Shown here piece by piece: positions 25,754 to 33,528 of a stretch of 35,206 nucleotides of DNA (within the stretch, counting starts at the first letter, position 1; each line of letters begins with the position of its first letter). Both the position numbers and the translations under genes were made by a program. The notes under the pieces are model-generated. The model saw only the letters and a program-made list of their open reading frames with translations, was not told where the DNA came from and ran no database searches. Source of the stretch: Bacillota bacterium (GTDB lineage: Bacteria > Bacillota > UBA994 > PWPR01). Location of the stretch: the NCBI GenBank assembly GCA_028280325.1, contig JANQLZ010000154.1, forward strand, positions 1-35,206. The letters are read 5' to 3'.

Positions 25754-26525
25754 CTATTTTTCCTAATTTAAACAGCTTGATAGCATTTTCAGTAGTTTGC
25801 CTGGCTACAGTTTCAAAATCAAGGCCTTTAATTTCGGCTATTTTACGAGCAGTCTCAACGACATAGGCAGGTTCGTTTCTTTTACCTCGATAGGGCACAG
25901 GGGTCAGGTAAGGACAGTCTGTCTCAATTAAGAGACTCTCCAGTGGAACATACTTGACCACATCCAGCAACTTTCTGGCATTCTTAAATGTTACTGGCCC
26001 CGCAATAGAGATATAATACCCCAGGTCAAGAAAACTCCTGGCCATTTCCGCTGAACCGGAATAACAATGCATCACCCCGGTGATCGAGCCCTTCCAATCT
26101 GTTAAGGTTCTCAACATGTCGCGGTGGGATTCCCGGTTATGAATTATAACCGGAACCTTATGTCTGGCTATCAGCTCAAGTTGACCGGTAAATGCTTTCA
26201 TCTGCTGCTGGCGCGGGGAGAAATCATAATGATAATCTAAGCCAATTTCACCCCAGGCAACAACCTTTTTATCACTAAGTAAGGCCTCTATTTCCTTGAT
26301 GCTTTTCCGATTATAGGTGTCGGCATGATGCGGATGAATACCGACAGCAGCTGACAATCCCTTAAACTGGTGGGACTGTTTGACTGCTAACTTTGAAGTT
26401 GCAATATTTGACCCAACATTAATCATATGCGAGACCCCTGCCTTATGTGCAGAGTTTATTACTGCTCCGATATCATCCTGGAATCTTCTGTCATTAAGAT
26501 GTACATGAGAATCTATTAAGCTCAT
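25746..26525 (-). CDS. tatD: TatD family metal-dependent deoxyribonuclease
   Basis: TatD (259 residues) is a TIM-barrel metal hydrolase with 3'-5' exonuclease activity. It starts SLIDSHVHLNDRRF with the HxH metal motif. It continues with AAVGIHPHHAD, VVAWGEIGLDYHYDFSPRQQQMKAF, PVIIHNRESHRD, GVMHCYSGSAEMA and LIETDCPYLTP, all metal- or substrate-binding blocks of the family. ATG at 26525 follows GGGGAGCAAAA. It is divergent from abrB and heads the tatD-rsmA-argR unit. In Bacillus metS lies between abrB and this gene. Confidence 0.96.
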   Translation of the reverse strand: MSLIDSHVHLNDRRFQDDIGAVINSAHKAGVSHMINVGSNIATSKLAVKQSHQFKGLSAAVGIHPHHADTYNRKSIKEIEALLSDKKVVAWGEIGLDYHYDFSPRQQQMKAFTGQLELIARHKVPVIIHNRESHRDMLRTLTDWKGSITGVMHCYSGSAEMARSFLDLGYYISIAGPVTFKNARKLLDVVKYVPLESLLIETDCPYLTPVPYRGKRNEPAYVVETARKIAEIKGLDFETVARQTTENAIKLFKLGKIDA

Positions 26526-26611
26526 TTTTGCTCCCCACCTGTATAATTAGTTACATTTGTTCATGTTATTTACTTTTCGAGCCATCTAATTCCTTTTTAG
26601 TAAAATGGCTA

Positions 26612-26640
26612 TTGACAGCGCTGATTTTATTATGTATAAT
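26612..26640 (+). promoter_or_regulatory. Consensus sigma-A promoter of abrB
   Basis: TTGACA (26612-26617) and TATAAT (26635-26640) are both perfect and exactly 17 bases apart, 46 bases before the abrB ATG. An exact consensus predicts very strong vegetative expression unless a regulator acts on it. Confidence 0.93.
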
Positions 26641-26686
26641 TATGTCGAGATTTGGTTAATTAGCCAGTATTAAAGGAGAGATTGTC

Positions 26687-26932
26687 ATGAAAGCAACTGG
26701 AATAGTTCGTCGCATTGATGACCTGGGTCGTCTAGTATTGCCAATTGAATTACGTCGTGTTATGGGTATCGAGATTAAAGACTACGTTGAAATCTACGTT
26801 GATGATGAAAGCATAATACTTAAGAAATATGCCCCTGCCTGCATTTTCTGTGGATCTGCTGATCACATGGAAAATTACATGGGCCGCAGAGTCTGCAAAG
26901 AGTGCATTTCTAAGATGGCACAAAATCTATAA
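26687..26932 (+). CDS. abrB: AbrB-type transition-state regulator with C-terminal zinc-ribbon-like tail
   Basis: This 81-residue DNA-binding protein begins MKATGIVRRIDDLGRLVLPIELRRVMGIEIKDYVEIYVDDESIILKKY, the AbrB swapped-hairpin domain. Its tail is CIFCGSADHMENYMGRRVCKECI, with Cys52, Cys55, Cys70 and Cys73 placed like a zinc ribbon. Bacillus AbrB lacks this four-Cys set, but clostridial homologues commonly have it. AbrB represses post-exponential genes and is itself lowered by Spo0A~P at sporulation onset. ATG at 26687 follows AAAGGAGAGATTGTC. It is a single-gene unit with its own promoter and terminator, oriented against its neighbours. Confidence 0.95.
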   Translation: MKATGIVRRIDDLGRLVLPIELRRVMGIEIKDYVEIYVDDESIILKKYAPACIFCGSADHMENYMGRRVCKECISKMAQNL

Positions 26933-26942
26933 CAAACGGTTA

Positions 26943-26977
26943 AACTGAGCTAGCTTAACAGCTAGCTCTTAGTTTTT
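26943..26977 (+). terminator. Rho-independent terminator after abrB
   Basis: GAGCTAGC (26947-26954) pairs perfectly with GCTAGCTC (26961-26968) around TTAACA, followed by TTAGTTTTT. Outer AAACT/AGTTT bases extend it. A second foldback, AGTTTTTC/GAAAAACT (26971-26990), overlaps its T run. Confidence 0.85.
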
Positions 26978-27043
26978 CCCCAGAAAAACTACATAAGAAT
27001 ATTGCTGTCAGCAAAACAGGTTATCTTTTGAACTGAAACGTAG

Positions 27044-27886
27044 CTAATGCTCTGTTTTTAATCTTTTATATACCTCATTCCGCTTTAGCCCTCTGTCTTG
27101 GGCAACCTTCTTTAGAGCGGTTTTTCTTTCTATTCCGTTGTCGATATAAAACTCAAGGTGCTGTTTCATAGTTAAGTCGTTCAACGGATTGGCCTGATAT
27201 TGTTTAGCAACTGTTTGGCTGCCTGAAACAACTAAGCACACTTCTCCTTTAGGCTGACAATTTAACACCAGTTCACTGCCCAGTTTACCTCTAATAAATG
27301 TTTCATGCAGTTTGGTCAGCTCTCTGGCAACCACAACATCTCTGTCTGCTCCCAGACACTTCGCCAAGTCATTAATAACCACAGGATACCGGTGAGGGCT
27401 AACATAAAATATTAGTGTCTCCGGGCAATACTGCCATTCCTTTAACAGCTTATGCCGAAGTGACTCCTTGCGGGGTAAAAAGCCAGCAAACAAGAACCGG
27501 GTTGTGTCCAAACCAGAGGCGGTTAAAGCTGCTAAAAACGCTGAAGGCCCCGGTACAGGAACAGTCTCAATATTCTCAGCTATAGCAGCCTGAACTATAA
27601 CAGCTCCGGGATCACTGATAACCGGAGTTCCGGCATCACTGACAACAGCGATATCCTGGCCATTTTTCAGTTTTTCCAAAAGAGACAGGGTGCGATCCCG
27701 CTCATTGTGTTGATGATAACTGATTAAGGGAGTAGTTACCTGATAGTAATTACATAACTGTCTGGTTCTGCGGGTATCCTCGCAGGCTATCAGATCGACC
27801 TCTTTTAATACCCTGAGGGCTCTAAAGCTCATATCTTCTAAATTGCCGATAGGAGTAGCGACTAAATACAGTTTGCCTTTACCCAT
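27044..27886 (-). CDS. rsmI: 16S rRNA (cytidine1402-2'-O)-methyltransferase RsmI
   Basis: RsmI (280 residues) 2'-O-methylates C1402 in the decoding centre of 16S rRNA. The family start LYLVATPIGNLEDMSFRALRVLKEVD is followed by IACEDTRRTRQL, SYHQHNERDR, VVSDAGTPVISDPG, VPGPSAFLAALTASGL and FAGFLPRK, all SAM-binding blocks of the tetrapyrrole-methylase fold. ATG at 27886 overlaps the stop of the upstream methyltransferase by one base (TAATG), with GGAGGGCAGG as ribosome binding site inside the upstream gene. It ends the darA-to-rsmI series. Confidence 0.97.
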   Translation of the reverse strand: MGKGKLYLVATPIGNLEDMSFRALRVLKEVDLIACEDTRRTRQLCNYYQVTTPLISYHQHNERDRTLSLLEKLKNGQDIAVVSDAGTPVISDPGAVIVQAAIAENIETVPVPGPSAFLAALTASGLDTTRFLFAGFLPRKESLRHKLLKEWQYCPETLIFYVSPHRYPVVINDLAKCLGADRDVVVARELTKLHETFIRGKLGSELVLNCQPKGEVCLVVSGSQTVAKQYQANPLNDLTMKQHLEFYIDNGIERKTALKKVAQDRGLKRNEVYKRLKTEH

Positions 27887-28608
27887 TACCTGCCCTCCGG
27901 GAAACAGAATAATTTCATCTGCTCAGTATAGTTATTACCATCATACATAATCAAAGTAGGCAACAGTTTTAATCCGGGCCTGGCCCCTTTAACGGCCTCC
28001 ACCAGAAAGATATGAGGCTCTTTACCCAACCGAGATTGAACTAACTGCAATCTCTTTGGCTCCAGGCTGTGGTCTTTGAGGATAGTTAACAATTCAGGCA
28101 TACGTGACGCTTTATAAACTATATTCACCTTACCTGCATATCTGACAATAGCCTTGCAGGCTGAGACAATATCATCAAGCCGACAGTAAACCTCATGGCG
28201 AGCAATCGCATAAGCATCTTTTTTACTCAGCTCTCCCTGATCAAGCGGCAGATAAGGTGGATTACAAATTACAACATCGCATACTTCAAAGCCAAATATT
28301 ACTGAACTGTGTTTCAGGTCGCCGGTTATTACTTCAATAACCGCTGTCAGATTATTGAGTTCAACACTGCGGCGGGCTAAATCGGCAACAGCCGTCTGAA
28401 TCTCCAGTGCTTTGACAGTAATTTCTTTACCCCTGGAACAGAGCATCAACGGGATGGCCCCTATACCTGTGCCAAGTTCAATAATTCGGTCACCATCAGT
28501 TATCTGCGAAAACTGGGCCAGAAGAATGGAATCAATGCCAAAAGAAAAGTATTGATCATCCTGAATAATGCGCAACCCGGTATGCATCAAATTATCTACC
28601 CGTTCCAA
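27886..28608 (-). CDS. TrmN6/YabB-type tRNA (adenine-N6) methyltransferase
   Basis: This 240-residue class I SAM methyltransferase has motif I IIELGTGIGAIPLML and motif IV VVICNPPYLPL, the N-P-P-Y of amino-group methylases. Its start, LRIIQDDQYFSFGIDSILLAQF, is typical of YabB/YfiC proteins. The E. coli relative methylates A37 of tRNA1(Val). The site in Firmicutes is not settled, so no symbol is given. The TTG at 28608 follows GGGGGCAGTAAGCTG with rather long spacing, so an internal start such as the ATG near 28587 is possible. It is coupled to rsmI by overlapping stop/start and matches yabB-yabC in Bacillus. Confidence 0.88.
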   Translation of the reverse strand: MERVDNLMHTGLRIIQDDQYFSFGIDSILLAQFSQITDGDRIIELGTGIGAIPLMLCSRGKEITVKALEIQTAVADLARRSVELNNLTAVIEVITGDLKHSSVIFGFEVCDVVICNPPYLPLDQGELSKKDAYAIARHEVYCRLDDIVSACKAIVRYAGKVNIVYKASRMPELLTILKDHSLEPKRLQLVQSRLGKEPHIFLVEAVKGARPGLKLLPTLIMYDGNNYTEQMKLFCFPEGR

Positions 28609-28641
28609 CAGCTTACTGCCCCCTGCCCTGGTATAGACCTG

Positions 28642-29466
28642 TTAGCATTTTTTGTCGCATATATCACATTTTTTTTTCAGGTCTTTTATTAAATACTCTT
28701 TGCGTACACTGTCATCCTGCAGTTCCACCAGGACCATTTCCTTAATAGCATTGCTGGAAACAACCTTACCCGGGCCGTCAGCAGTAATCACTGTCTGCCC
28801 CACCTTGGGCATCACCTTTTCCATTTCCTCGTAAAACTCACTTTCGTAACGCAGGCAACACATTAAACGGCTGCAGATACCCGAAATCTTCGATGGATTT
28901 AGAGTCAGGTTTTGCTGCTTGGCCATTTTAATTGATACGGGAGCAAAATCTCCAAGATGGGTTTCACAACATAAAGGCCGGCCACATGGGCCAATGCCGC
29001 CAAACATTTTGGCTTCATCTCTGACCCCGATCTGCCGCAGTTCGATACGTGTCCTAAACACTGTAGCCAAATCCTTGACCAGATCCCTAAAATCTACTCG
29101 ACCATCTGCTGTAAAATAAAATATTATTTTACTGCCATCAAAGGCATATTCAACATTAACCAGGCTCATATCCAATTTATGTTCTGAGATTTTTTCGAGG
29201 CAGATTTTGCTGGCACGTTCCTCTTTTTGCTTATTGTTTTGAACAATGGCTTTATCCTTGTCGGTAGCTATGCGAACAACTTTTCGTAAAGGTGCAACTA
29301 TTTCTTCCTGTTCCACACTTTTTACCCCTGAAACAACATCTCCATACTCTAAACCTCGGGCAGTTTCAACTATTACTGCAATTCCAGGCTGAGTTTCTAT
29401 ATCATTAGGGTCAAAATAATATATCTTTCCTGCTGGTCTAAACCTTACCCCAACTACTCTAACCAT
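28642..29466 (-). CDS. ricT: PSP1-domain protein RicT (YaaT), Y-complex subunit
   Basis: RicT (274 residues) forms the RicA-RicF-RicT Y-complex with Fe-S clusters, which guides RNase Y and promotes sporulation, competence and biofilm in Bacillus. The PSP1 core is clear: VRFRPAGKIYYFDP, ETARGLEYGDVV, FYFTADGRVDFRDLVKDLA and FRTRIELRQIGVRDEAKMFGGIGPCGRPLCC, then GICSRLMCCLRYE. The Cys pairs in the last two blocks fit cluster binding. The C-terminus adds KKCDICDKKC, a further Cys-rich tail. Its start overlaps holB by 8 bases. The order holB-ricT-yabB-rsmI is as in Bacillus, without the yabA gene. Confidence 0.95.
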   Translation of the reverse strand: MVRVVGVRFRPAGKIYYFDPNDIETQPGIAVIVETARGLEYGDVVSGVKSVEQEEIVAPLRKVVRIATDKDKAIVQNNKQKEERASKICLEKISEHKLDMSLVNVEYAFDGSKIIFYFTADGRVDFRDLVKDLATVFRTRIELRQIGVRDEAKMFGGIGPCGRPLCCETHLGDFAPVSIKMAKQQNLTLNPSKISGICSRLMCCLRYESEFYEEMEKVMPKVGQTVITADGPGKVVSSNAIKEMVLVELQDDSVRKEYLIKDLKKKCDICDKKC

Positions 29467-30430
29467 TATTTACCTCCAATATATTCAACAATAGTGTTTC
29501 CATAACTAACTGTTTATTCTGATACTTGTTAAGCTGCTTTCTGGCGTTAATGATATGTTGGCAATCGTCTTTCAACCGCCAAATTGGCCTTTCTATCAAA
29601 TAATTGTTATTTGAGCTTATTATATCATTAATATTCTTGTCTTGTCTCAAGGCCATAGACCAGATAGTCTCAATAGCGTATAAAAGGGTTTCTATATCCA
29701 CTTTTTCCTTAACCAAGTTCGTTGTCTCGTTCAGCAAGCCAGCTATGTCTTCGCTTGAGAGTAGCTCAATAATATCAGCTATCCTGGCCGTAATCTGGAG
29801 CAGATCAACCTTACGTGCCAAAGTAACAGCCTGTCCAGGGCTGCCGTTGCACATGTGTAACAGCAATTTCAGATCCTTCTTTTCTGGAAAAAGATCACCT
29901 AAAACTACTCTCAGTTCATTATGTGTTAATCGACCAAATTTTATTAGCCGGCAGCGTGATATTACAGTACTTAATATCTCAGAAATGCTGTCAGTAAGCA
30001 AAATAAACACCGTATCAGATGGAGGTTCCTCTAAGGTTTTAAGCAATGCATTCTGGGCTTGGATAGTCAGTTTTTCTGCTTCATCGATAACTACAATTTT
30101 TTTCTCTGCGACAGTAGGGGGCAGCCATACATCTTTCTGCCAGGCTCTGATATCGCTGACACTGAAACTCTTCTTGTCGGTTTGCCAAATACGCAGGTCA
30201 GGATGAATATTACGCAAGATGCGCTGCTGACAGGTAAGCCTTTGGTTTTGGAGGTTTTCAGGGCGTTCCAGACCGCATAATATATCTGCTGCAAAAGCCA
30301 GGGCTGTCTGCCGTTTTCCGATGCCATGCGCACCCACAAAAAGATAGGCATGGCCAACTCGACCTGCCCTGATATGGTTTATAAGGGTTTTTTTTATCTC
30401 CTGATGTCCTTTGATATCATCCCATAACAT
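29459..30430 (-). CDS. holB: DNA polymerase III delta' subunit HolB
   Basis: HolB (323 residues) is a clamp-loader AAA+ subunit. It has the P-loop region VGAHGIGKRQTALAFAADIL, the KIVVIDEAEKLTIQAQNALLKTLEEPPSDTVFILLT block and the SRC motif at STVISRCRLIKF. The Zn-binding module usually has four Cys; here only two (CGLERPENLQNQRLTC) are seen between the P-loop and HPDL, so the module seems reduced. ATG at 30430 has only a weak ribosome binding site (AAAGGTAAAAGAAG). It follows darA closely, as in Bacillus (yaaQ-yaaR-holB, with yaaR absent here). Confidence 0.93.
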   Translation of the reverse strand: MLWDDIKGHQEIKKTLINHIRAGRVGHAYLFVGAHGIGKRQTALAFAADILCGLERPENLQNQRLTCQQRILRNIHPDLRIWQTDKKSFSVSDIRAWQKDVWLPPTVAEKKIVVIDEAEKLTIQAQNALLKTLEEPPSDTVFILLTDSISEILSTVISRCRLIKFGRLTHNELRVVLGDLFPEKKDLKLLLHMCNGSPGQAVTLARKVDLLQITARIADIIELLSSEDIAGLLNETTNLVKEKVDIETLLYAIETIWSMALRQDKNINDIISSNNNYLIERPIWRLKDDCQHIINARKQLNKYQNKQLVMETLLLNILEVNNG

Positions 30431-30442
30431 CTTCTTTTACCT

Positions 30443-30775
30443 TTAGGCTCTGTGAAATTCCTCAACATTTAAGACAAAAATAGTCGCTCCGCCGACCACT
30501 ACTTCTACCGGATACGGCAAGAATGATTCTGTGCCGGAGGTACCGACTGGAGACATCGGGGTTACCAACTGTTCTCGTGAGTGGCAGGTGTCCTTAATTA
30601 TGTTGATAACATCACTGACCTTATCCTGTTCAACACCAATTAATAAAGTAGTGTTACCTGCTTTCAAAAAACCGCCGCTACTGGCCAATTTAGTTGCCCG
30701 GTATCCACCCTCTATTAGATGTTCTAATAATTTTATACTGTCCTTATCCTGGACTACAGCTACGATCATTTTCAT
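30443..30775 (-). CDS. darA: PII-like cyclic-di-AMP receptor DarA (YaaQ)
   Basis: DarA (110 residues) is a trimeric PII-like protein that binds c-di-AMP in Firmicutes. The sequence shows the typical start MKMIVAVVQDKDSIKLLEHLIEGGYRATKLASSGGFLKAGNTTLLIGVE and a C-terminal GGATIFVLNVEEFHR. The loop around TKLASSGGFLKAGNTT carries the ligand-contact residues. ATG at 30775 is followed downstream by holB with 12 bases between. Its output partner is unknown in the family. In Bacillus tmk precedes yaaQ; here the decarboxylase gene is directly upstream. Confidence 0.95.
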   Translation of the reverse strand: MKMIVAVVQDKDSIKLLEHLIEGGYRATKLASSGGFLKAGNTTLLIGVEQDKVSDVINIIKDTCHSREQLVTPMSPVGTSGTESFLPYPVEVVVGGATIFVLNVEEFHRA

Positions 30776-30807
30776 AACGAAACACTCCTTGCAAAAGGTT
30801 TAATATT

Positions 30808-32226
30808 CTATTTAGCAACACTGATGAAAAAATCATTATTTCGCACAGACAAACCCGCCAACTCAGCAGATTGGTTCTGGGAAATACAGTCTATTAATTC
30901 TTTAGTTATCAGTTCACCAGGTAAGATAAGTGGCACTCCTGGAGGTGTTTGGGAGACAGGCTGAGCTGCAACTCTACCCGCTGCCTCAGCCAGCCTGACC
31001 AATTCCTTTTCTTTATAAAAAATTACTCGCGGGTTATATATATTTTTCCCGCTATTAACTGCTTGAAACATTAATGAATGCCTGTCAGTCCTCATGTTTC
31101 TACCTTGAGCCCTGCTGCATTCAGCTAAAAAAGCCTCTAAACGTTTAAAGTCATTGGAATTAGTTCCTAAAGTTGTCAGGAATAAAAGATTTCTTCCTTC
31201 ACTTTTTTCAAACATTATACCATACTTTTTAGTTGTATTTAGCAGGAATTCTGAACTTTGTGACAAGAAATGCACATTGATTTTACTAAAATCATGGTGG
31301 ACTAGATTAAGGGGTAACACCCTGTATTCAGGGGACTGTTTAACATGCTGGTGAAACCTTTGAACCATTTCAAACAATCTGAGGTAACCTGCTGGGGCCT
31401 GCTCAGTTAAATGGGCCCGGCAGGCGTCTAAAGAGGCCATCAGCAAATATGAAGGGCTGCTGGAGTGTATTAAGCGGCTCATGGCTACCAGTCTGTCTTG
31501 ATCGATGATGCTGCCCTGAGAATGTACCCAGGCTCCGCCAGTTAATACCGGCAGGGTTTTGTGGGCACTCTGAATAACTAGATCTGCTCCAGCATCCACC
31601 CCCGAAACGGGGAATCTGTCGCAAAAATGCCAGTGAGCTCCATGAGCTTCATCAACTATCAGAGGAATATTAAATGAATGAACTGCATTGACAGCCGCTA
31701 TAATATCTCCGGCCCGGCCTTCGTAGGTTGGATTTTGCAGAACTACAGCCGCAATATCCGGGTTGGCAGCAAGTTTAAGTTCTATCTCTTTTACATCAAA
31801 TGCTTTAACCAGTCCCCATTTATCATATTCAGGTAAGAGCCAGATTGGTTCTGCTCCGCTTAAAACCAGTGAGTTCCAAATTGAAATATGCGAATGTCGT
31901 TGAACGAGAATTTTCTGGCCAGGTTTGACAGTAGCTAATATGGCTGACTGAATTCCTGCTGTAGATCCTTGAGTTAAAAACATGGTGTCTGTAACCCCGT
32001 ATGCTTTTGCTGTCAGTTGCTCTGCTTCAGCTATCACCCCTGTTTTATCGAGCAGGTAATCGAGCCCCTCTACCTCGGTAACATCGTATTGCCAAACCTG
32101 ATGTCCCCAGCTTTTTAAGGCATCAGGAATAACTGCCCCTCCTGAATGCCCCGGGGTATGCCACCTTGAGTCAGTCGCTTTGCAGAAATTTTCTATTGCT
32201 TCACATATAGGCACCCTTTGACTCAT
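30808..32226 (-). CDS. Orn/Lys/Arg decarboxylase family PLP enzyme (YaaO/SpeA type)
   Basis: This PLP-dependent fold-I decarboxylase has about 472 residues. The start has the family's WHTPGHSGG and YDVTEVEGLDYLLD segments. GSTAGIQSAIL binds the phosphate, VDEAHGAHW carries the Asp that pairs with the pyridine N, and SAHKTLPVLTGGAW includes the PLP-binding Lys. The C-terminal domain ends with PPGVPLILPGE. Such enzymes make agmatine, cadaverine or putrescine; the substrate cannot be read from sequence. ATG at 32226 is preferred over ATG 32232 because GGAG is 8 bases upstream of it and only 2 from the other. In Bacillus yaaO holds this place. Confidence 0.92.
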   Translation of the reverse strand: MSQRVPICEAIENFCKATDSRWHTPGHSGGAVIPDALKSWGHQVWQYDVTEVEGLDYLLDKTGVIAEAEQLTAKAYGVTDTMFLTQGSTAGIQSAILATVKPGQKILVQRHSHISIWNSLVLSGAEPIWLLPEYDKWGLVKAFDVKEIELKLAANPDIAAVVLQNPTYEGRAGDIIAAVNAVHSFNIPLIVDEAHGAHWHFCDRFPVSGVDAGADLVIQSAHKTLPVLTGGAWVHSQGSIIDQDRLVAMSRLIHSSSPSYLLMASLDACRAHLTEQAPAGYLRLFEMVQRFHQHVKQSPEYRVLPLNLVHHDFSKINVHFLSQSSEFLLNTTKKYGIMFEKSEGRNLLFLTTLGTNSNDFKRLEAFLAECSRAQGRNMRTDRHSLMFQAVNSGKNIYNPRVIFYKEKELVRLAEAAGRVAAQPVSQTPPGVPLILPGELITKELIDCISQNQSAELAGLSVRNNDFFISVAK

Positions 32227-32332
32227 TACCATTTCTCCTTTTTGATGACTATGGATTTGCTGCAGTTATTATAATTATACCTTACCCGGATTTACAAAGT
32301 ATTGAGCCAGCAGAAAAGTTCAGTTTACAAAC

Positions 32333-32374
32333 GAAAAAAAATACGAGATATGAATAATCATATAGTCTCGTATT
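32333..32374 (-). terminator. Rho-independent terminator after gin
   Basis: AATACGAG (32340-32347) pairs with CTCGTATT (32367-32374), with an inner ATATGA/TCATAT stem, and eight T residues follow on the - strand. The gin transcript therefore ends before the decarboxylase gene. Confidence 0.85.
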
Positions 32375-32402
32375 CTTTTACTGATCTTAGGGCTATATAC
32401 TT

Positions 32403-32609
32403 TTATTTAACTACCTGTGAATCGGCACTTTCTATATCGGCACCAAACCAAATTTGTTTTAAGCTTTCTTTAATAAGGTTATAATCAGGATGATCAACCG
32501 TTAATGCGACAATTTTGTCTTCACACGCTGGGCATATGTATTTATCTCTTATCACCAGACCACCTGGGTTTTCCTGACCACAGACTATGCAACTCATTTT
32601 GTTGTCCAT
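32403..32609 (-). CDS. gin: Sigma-G inhibitor Gin (CsfB)
   Basis: Gin (68 residues) is a small zinc-binding anti-sigma factor that holds back sigma-G (and sigma-E) at the wrong time or place during Bacillus sporulation. Two Cys pairs, CIVC (7-10) and CPAC (26-29), flank a short spacer with GG, then follow EDKIVALTVDHPDYNLIKESLKQIW, the layout of CsfB. ATG at 32609 has GGAGG 7 bases upstream; the ATG six bases earlier is too close. Its place next to an rRNA operon and ahead of the yaaO-type gene matches csfB in Bacillus. Confidence 0.9.
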   Translation of the reverse strand: MDNKMSCIVCGQENPGGLVIRDKYICPACEDKIVALTVDHPDYNLIKESLKQIWFGADIESADSQVVK

Positions 32610-32726
32610 CAGCATACCTCCTCACTCCTTATCCTTTCCAAATCTAAAATTATCTATACCTATAGTACGTAAACGTAATTTGTTTGGTGTCTGTCTCATT
32701 GGTAAAACCTCTAACCCCTGGGGTGG

Positions 32727-32787
32727 GTTTACTTCGTAAACGGGGTGGAATTGCTGCGCAATTGGTTTGGGCTTGCCTTTGACAAGC
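32727..32787. repeat. Mini-hairpin array with GGTGG/GGTTTGG linkers
   Basis: Three short foldbacks follow one another: GTTTAC-TTC-GTAAAC (32727-32741), AATTGC-TGC-GCAATT (32749-32763) and GCTTGCC-TTT-GACAAGC (32771-32787, one mismatch). G-rich linkers GGGGTGG and GGTTTGG separate them. A related unit, GCTCGCC-TTT-GGCAAGC, is found alone at 33345-33361. Both variants look like mutated forms of GCTTGCC-TTT-GGCAAGC. Confidence 0.75.
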
Positions 32788-32989
32788 GTGGTGCAGTTGG
32801 TTTTTTAGAATTGTGGGGCGATTGGTGGGCAATAGTTTGGCAGTTGTGGGGCAGTTGGTTTTGGAGTTAATTACTGCTGCTATCGCTGAGGTATTTTACA
32901 TACTTGAGTCAGCGGGAGTGGGTCTGTTGTGAGGCGACTGTTTTGTTTGAGGAGAGTAGCTGAAAAAAATACGGTAATTAACAATGTAG

Positions 32990-33010
32990 GGGTCGGCTTC
33001 ATGCCGACCC
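32990..33010. repeat. REP-like palindrome, GGGTCGGC type
   Basis: GGGTCGGC (32990-32997) pairs perfectly with GCCGACCC (33003-33010) around TTCAT and is preceded by GTAG. It shares the GTAGGGG head with the two palindromes further right, which lie in the opposite orientation. Confidence 0.75.
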
Positions 33011-33148
33011 GTGTAAGTAGTAACTACCAATTGGATTAAAAATAATATTCTTTAAAGGTGGCTGGAACGATGGTATCAGCTGTTGCATATTAAGGAGTCT
33101 ATCTCTGCGTTACGCTACCGGCTTTGCTATTATATGTGCCTGATGAAA

Positions 33149-33169
33149 GGGCGAACACGAGGTTCGCCC
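33149..33169. repeat. REP-like palindrome, GGGCGAAC type
   Basis: GGGCGAAC (33149-33156) pairs perfectly with GTTCGCCC (33162-33169) around ACGAG and is followed by CTAC. On the - strand it reads GTAGGGGCGAAC, the same head as the palindrome at 32990. A shorter relative, GGGG-TCA-GCCCCTAC, is at 33278-33292. Confidence 0.75.
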
Positions 33170-33377
33170 CTACCCAAAGTCGAGGGAAATAAGAAATTTT
33201 CTTAGTTAATCTATATATAAACGACGTATTTGAAACAAAAATAACCATCCCCAGTGTTTCACATAGTGTTATATCCAGGGGTCAGCCCCTACTTTCAAAA
33301 CACTTTAGCGAGTTTACTTAAGCGTGGAATTGTTATAGGGGTGGGCTCGCCTTTGGCAAGCACAGGGGGCAAAAGGA

Positions 33378-33461
33378 ATGAAGTGTTGTTGGCACAACAT
33401 TAAGCATTTCTTTTGCATAATGAAGTGCCTGCGGCATGAAGTGTTACTACGTAACATGATT
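33378..33461. repeat. Mini-hairpin array with ATGAAGT linkers, left
   Basis: Units consist of ATGAAGT followed by an unrelated tiny hairpin. ATGAAGT (33378) carries GTTGT-TGGC-ACAAC. A worn unit follows (ATTAA then GCA...TGC). ATGAAGT (33420) carries GCC-TGC-GGC, and ATGAAGT (33436) carries GTTAC-TAC-GTAAC, ending in ATGATTT. The linker is constant and the stem sequence changes from unit to unit while staying self-complementary. Confidence 0.8.
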
Positions 33462-33528
33462 TTAAGCGGGACAAAATTGAGTTGAGATTGGGGTTTTAAT
33501 AAGCAGTTTGATATACCTGAAGAACTAA

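Larger units (their letters stand above)
32616..33528. other. Gene-poor stretch rich in short palindromes
   Basis: I see no credible gene in these 913 bases. The longest frame in the left part (32650-32832, - strand) lies across mini-hairpins and has biased composition. The content is GT-rich repeats (GTGGGGC, GCAGTTGG), three REP-like palindromes and two sets of mini-hairpins, listed separately. The region is accessory sequence between gin and the next gene. Confidence 0.7.

Noticed and set aside
29604..30206. 200-residue + strand frame opposite holB
   Set aside because: The opposite strand encodes a complete HolB with AAA+ motifs; the + frame is Ser/Leu-rich shadow sequence.
32650..32832. 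60-residue - strand reading frame
   Set aside because: It lies on top of the mini-hairpin repeats, has repeat-driven composition and lacks a ribosome binding site.
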